DNA of 64,000 bases from Bradyrhizobium sp. 132 (GTDB lineage Bacteria > Pseudomonadota > Alphaproteobacteria > Rhizobiales > Xanthobacteraceae), in the NCBI RefSeq assembly GCF_023074185.1, contig NZ_JADPKY010000024.1, forward strand, positions 105,839-169,838, written 5' to 3'. Below, in pieces: positions 61,436 to 64,000 of this stretch (positions are counted from its first letter, which is position 1; every line of letters begins with the position of its first letter). The notes beneath the pieces were generated by a model, which saw nothing but the letters and a program-made list of their open reading frames with translations, made no database searches and had not been told where the DNA came from. A program made the position numbers and the translations under genes.

Positions 61436-62320
61436 CTAGATCCCTAGCAGCTTGCGCGCGTTGGCCTTCAACACCTTCGGCCGGATGTCGTCGCGGATGT
61501 CGATCTTGGCGAAGTCCGACAGCCAGCGGTCCGGCGTGATCACCGGCCAGTCCGAGCCGAACAGCATCTTGTCCTGCAGGATCGAGTTGATGTAGCGGAC
61601 CAGGATCGGCGGAAAATATTTCGGCGACCAGCCGGACAGGTCGATATAGACGTTCGGCTTGTGGGTCGCGACCGACAGCGCTTCTTCCTGCCAGGGGAAG
61701 GATGGGTGGGCGAGGATGATCTTGAGGTCCGGGAAGTCAGCCGCGACGTCGTCCATGTACATCGGGTTGGAAAATTTCAGCCGCATGCCCATGCCGCCGG
61801 GCATGCCCGATCCGACGCCGGTCTGGCCGGTGTGGAACAGCGCGATCGCGCCGCCATTGTTGATCTCTTCGTAGAGCGGATAGGCCATGCGGTCGTTGGC
61901 GTAGAAGCCCTGCATGGTCGGGTGGAATTTGAAGCCGCGCACCCCGTATTCCTCGATCAGCTTGCGCGCCTCGCGGACGCCGAGCTTGCCCTTGTGCGGA
62001 TCAATCGAGACGAAGGGGATCAGGACGTCGAGATGGTCGGAGGCGATCTCCAGCATCTCCTCATTCTTGTAGCGGCGGAAGCCGGTCTCGCGCTCGGCGT
62101 CGACCGGGAAGATTACGGCCGCGATGTTCTTCGAGCGGTAATACGCCGCGGTCTCCGGCACGGTCGGCGGATGCTTGTGCGGCGACTTGAAGTAATCCGC
62201 CATCTGAGCCTGAAAATCGTCATAGCCGTCGTCGGGATGGGTGCCGCAGGGCTCCTCGGCATGGGTGTGGATGTCGATGGCGACGACGTCGTCGATGTTC
62301 GGCAGCTTCAGCTTCGGCAT
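61436..62320 (-). CDS. Amidohydrolase family protein
   Basis: A 294-residue protein of the amidohydrolase 2 type. Metal ligands: VAIDIHTHAEEP (HxH near residue 20), FKFHPTMQGF, LFHTGQTG, ILAHPSFPW and MLFGSDWPVITPDRW. All five expected ligand motifs are present, so it should be an active decarboxylase or hydrolase; it is only distantly related to the pair at 5182-7373, which has DxH. Alone in its transcription unit. Confidence 0.93.
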   Translation of the reverse strand: MPKLKLPNIDDVVAIDIHTHAEEPCGTHPDDGYDDFQAQMADYFKSPHKHPPTVPETAAYYRSKNIAAVIFPVDAERETGFRRYKNEEMLEIASDHLDVLIPFVSIDPHKGKLGVREARKLIEEYGVRGFKFHPTMQGFYANDRMAYPLYEEINNGGAIALFHTGQTGVGSGMPGGMGMRLKFSNPMYMDDVAADFPDLKIILAHPSFPWQEEALSVATHKPNVYIDLSGWSPKYFPPILVRYINSILQDKMLFGSDWPVITPDRWLSDFAKIDIRDDIRPKVLKANARKLLGI

Positions 62321-62488
62321 TGGTTTCCTCCCGACGGGTTGCCAAATTGATTATATGATATAACGAAATTGGCAAGGCATCGTGGAAAGCGAGGCCGGCA
62401 AGCGACTAGATTGAGGCCGATCCGGCCGTTTCTGCTTTGCATGGGGTTGTTTTCCAGAATTTGCTGGTTCGGAACATGGCAGTTAACA

Positions 62489-62517
62489 TTGACATCCAGT
62501 CCCGCGATGCCTTAGAA
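62489..62517 (+). promoter_or_regulatory. Possible promoter for rpmJ
   Basis: TTGACA at 62489-62494 and TTAGAA at 62512-62517, spaced by 17 bases, 114 bases upstream of the L36 start. The match to a -35 is exact and the -10 weak. The rest of the gap 62321-62630 has no gene; it holds the motif TGCATGGGGTTGTTTTC at 62438-62454, also seen at 4013. Confidence 0.35.
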
Positions 62518-62630
62518 ACCGCCCCGTCCCGGGCGGTCGTCCGCCAGCGGGAAAGATCTCATTTTGCCACATTCGCGCGTGCCGAAACGGTAGTGCCGAA
62601 CACGGCCTTTCGAACGTTCAGGATTCTGCC

Positions 62631-62756
62631 ATGAAGGTCCGTAACTCGCTGAAATCACTGCGCGGTCGCCATCGCGCCAACCGCCTGGTCCGCCGCAAGG
62701 GCCGGGTCTATGTGATCAACAAGGTGCAGCGCCGCTTCAAGGCTCGCCAAGGCTGA
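62631..62756 (+). CDS. rpmJ: 50S ribosomal protein L36 (cysteine-free, type B)
   Basis: A 41-residue highly basic protein starting [18 protein letters not shown] and ending [16 protein letters not shown]. It is the zinc-independent (C-minus) type of L36 lacking the CxxC-C-H zinc ligands; in many alphaproteobacteria this is the usual L36 form (also called YkgO). Start and stop are clear. It stands outside any ribosomal operon, as expected. Confidence 0.95.
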   Translation: MKVRNSLKSLRGRHRANRLVRRKGRVYVINKVQRRFKARQG

Positions 62757-62878
62757 TTTGGGCGGCTGATATTGCCCTGCCGGACGCCCGAGCGCGCGCC
62801 CCGCAAGACCACGGCCTCACACGAGTTTGACGCCGCCCCTGCTATGCAAGGGCGGCCTTGCGCGTTTACACTTCGATC

Positions 62879-63520
62879 ATGGCAGTGAGATTCCTCTTCG
62901 CGCGCACCCTTTGTCTGGCTCTTGTGCTGGGAGCCGCCGGCCTCGCTCCGGCGCTGGCGCAGCAGATTGATCCGCCGCCTCCGCCCGGCAAGCAGAAAAA
63001 GCTTCCGGAAGCGCCGGCCAAGCTGCCCAAGGTCGACCGCACCAAGAATCTCGATTTCCTGTTCGGCGCGCTGAAAGCTGCGCCCGACGATGCCAGCGCC
63101 AAGCATGTCGAGGCACGGATCTGGGCGATCTGGATCCAGACCCCGAGCGACACCGCGGCGCTGCTGATGGCGCGGGCCAAGACCGCGGTCGACGCAAAGA
63201 AGATCGAGGTCGCGATCAAGCTGCTGGATTCGGTCGTCAAGCTCAGGCCCGACTACATCGAGGCCTGGAACCGGCGCGCGACGCTCTATTACATGCAGAA
63301 CGACTATGGCCGCTCGCTCGCCGACATCCGCGAGGTACTGATCCGCGAGCCCCGCCATTTCGGCGCGCTCGCAGGCCTCGGCATGATCATGCAGGAGGTC
63401 GGCGACGAGAAGCGCGCGCTCGAGGCCTACCGCAAGGCGCTCGCCGTCAATCCGCATCTCGAGAAGATCCCCGATCAGGTCAAAGCGCTAACCGAGAAGG
63501 TCGAAGGCCGCGATATTTAG
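62879..63520 (+). CDS. TPR-repeat protein, secreted
   Basis: A 213-residue protein from the ATG at 62879; a TTG at 62858 would lengthen it by 7 residues. Signal peptide (MAVRFLFARTLCLALVLGAAG) then a proline/lysine-rich segment. From about residue 60 three TPR-type helix pairs (DTAALLMARAKTAVDAKK, YIEAWNRRATLYYMQNDYG, FGALAGLGMIMQEVGDEK) mark a protein-interaction scaffold. Likely periplasmic; role unknown. Confidence 0.88.
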   Translation: MAVRFLFARTLCLALVLGAAGLAPALAQQIDPPPPPGKQKKLPEAPAKLPKVDRTKNLDFLFGALKAAPDDASAKHVEARIWAIWIQTPSDTAALLMARAKTAVDAKKIEVAIKLLDSVVKLRPDYIEAWNRRATLYYMQNDYGRSLADIREVLIREPRHFGALAGLGMIMQEVGDEKRALEAYRKALAVNPHLEKIPDQVKALTEKVEGRDI

Positions 63521-63644
63521 CGGACAAGTCGATCATTGCTCGAGCGAATTCGGCGCAGGCGGATTAACCACGATGACACGCGCCGCGTTACGAGGGGTAT
63601 GGGTGACACCGCCGCAGGCCTACCTTCACGGCCGGAGCACAGCC

Positions 63645-63905
63645 ATGAAGCGTTTGATCTTTGCAGGTATATTGCTGCTGGCGTCGGGGACGATGAGCCT
63701 CGCCGACGGGCTGTTCTGGGTGGTCGGCAACAACGCCACCGGAAAATGCAGCATCGTCACCAGTAATCCCGTGATCATCGGCGACGTCTGGTTCGGTGAC
63801 GGCCCCTACAAGTCCAAGGCCGATGCCAAGCTTGCCCGTTCGACGATCCGCGCTTGTCCCGCGCTCACATTAGACGAGCAAAAGGACGAGGACAGCACGA
63901 ACTAG
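63645..63905 (+). CDS. Small secreted hypothetical protein, possibly 3'-truncated by an IS
   Basis: An 86-residue protein from the ATG at 63645 with signal peptide MKRLIFAGILLLASGTMSLA, then GLFWVVGNNATGKCSIVTSNP, WFGDGPYKSKADA and IRACPAL with two cysteines. The TAG stop at 63903-63905 directly adjoins the terminus of an IS5-type element, so the true 3' end may have been altered. From memory, small proteins of this WFWVVGNPAT-type are frequent in Bradyrhizobium. Confidence 0.7.
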   Translation: MKRLIFAGILLLASGTMSLADGLFWVVGNNATGKCSIVTSNPVIIGDVWFGDGPYKSKADAKLARSTIRACPALTLDEQKDEDSTN

Positions 63906-64000
63906 GGTCTGTTGGGATTCATCTGGAGTTTATCGCGGCCGCGGCCAGATAGATCATTGAAGTGAAGCTCTGGTCGGTCTTGTCGGCGCGCATTGCGATG
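63906..64000 (-). mobile_element. IS5-type insertion sequence end, with transposase C-terminus
   Basis: The minus-strand frame ending at 63919 reads IAMRADKTDQSFTSMIYLAA and then AAINSR-stop. I recognise it as the C-terminal part of IS5-family transposases (RxDKTxxxFxxMI). The sequence GGTCTGTTGGGATTC (from 63906) after the neighbouring stop codon would be the terminal inverted repeat. The rest of the element lies beyond the window, so its group and other end cannot be fixed. Confidence 0.75.

Overview
The window looks like chromosomal DNA of a Bradyrhizobium-type alphaproteobacterium (order Hyphomicrobiales). This is inferred from the high GC content, the protein families and their style, and four copies of a 'gtcattgcgag...ctcgcaatgac' palindromic intergenic element plus other dispersed repeats typical of that group. 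I saw no rRNA, tRNA or CRISPR array, but a scan by eye does not exclude a tRNA.

Region by region. 1-4.8 kb: an enolase-superfamily enzyme (cut by the window edge) behind a branched-chain-amino-acid-type substrate-binding protein, a serine-hydrolase-fold protein that has lost its catalytic residues, a secreted hypothetical protein, an AlkB-like dioxygenase and a 46-residue single-helix membrane peptide. 5.2-12 kb: a catabolic block of two paralogous amidohydrolases, a Rieske ferredoxin and a zinc-ribbon protein, then an SDR, an aldehyde dehydrogenase and an Old Yellow Enzyme. 12-13.6 kb: a repeat-rich stretch, with a GFA-fold protein lacking one cysteine pair. 13.7-22.8 kb: a benzoylformate-decarboxylase-like ThDP enzyme, an LLM flavin monooxygenase divergent from an M20 peptidase, a complete glutamate/aspartate-type ABC transporter (gltIJKL) and a D-amino-acid transaminase. 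22.9-27.4 kb: an AhpD-like protein, an EmrAB-type efflux pair and a divergent LysR regulator with two identically spaced inverted-repeat operators. 27.4-33 kb: an amidase, a fused indolepyruvate ferredoxin oxidoreductase and a divergent Lrp-type regulator. 33-39.2 kb: two unknown membrane proteins with a LysR regulator, then a three-gene operon (Ldh-type dehydrogenase, LLM monooxygenase, FAH-type hydrolase).

39.5-54.7 kb is the most distinctive part. A 1371-residue protein carries five tandem GAF-like modules followed by intact GGDEF and EAL domains, next to an exopolysaccharide locus: WecG/TagA transferase, Wzz/BY-kinase-like protein with an altered P-loop, methyltransferase, three glycosyltransferases, an ExoQ/WaaL-like polymerase or ligase and a CelD/BcsL acetyltransferase. 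TTAA-containing palindromes and a CtrA-like site lie in its intergenic regions. A link between c-di-GMP and polysaccharide output is a reasonable inference but is not shown by the sequence.

54.7-64 kb: a wrbA-pirin-SDR operon with a divergent LysR regulator, small hypothetical proteins, a class III cyclase, a YbaK deacylase overlapping a type II haloacid dehalogenase, a third amidohydrolase, the cysteine-free ribosomal protein L36, a TPR lipoprotein-like or secreted protein, and the end of an IS5-type insertion sequence sitting on the stop codon of a small secreted protein. Remnants of at least three genes (histidine kinase, TctC-like binding protein, zinc alcohol dehydrogenase) show gene decay. 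Most metabolic genes are of the soil-bacterium catabolic type, and their exact substrates cannot be read from sequence alone.
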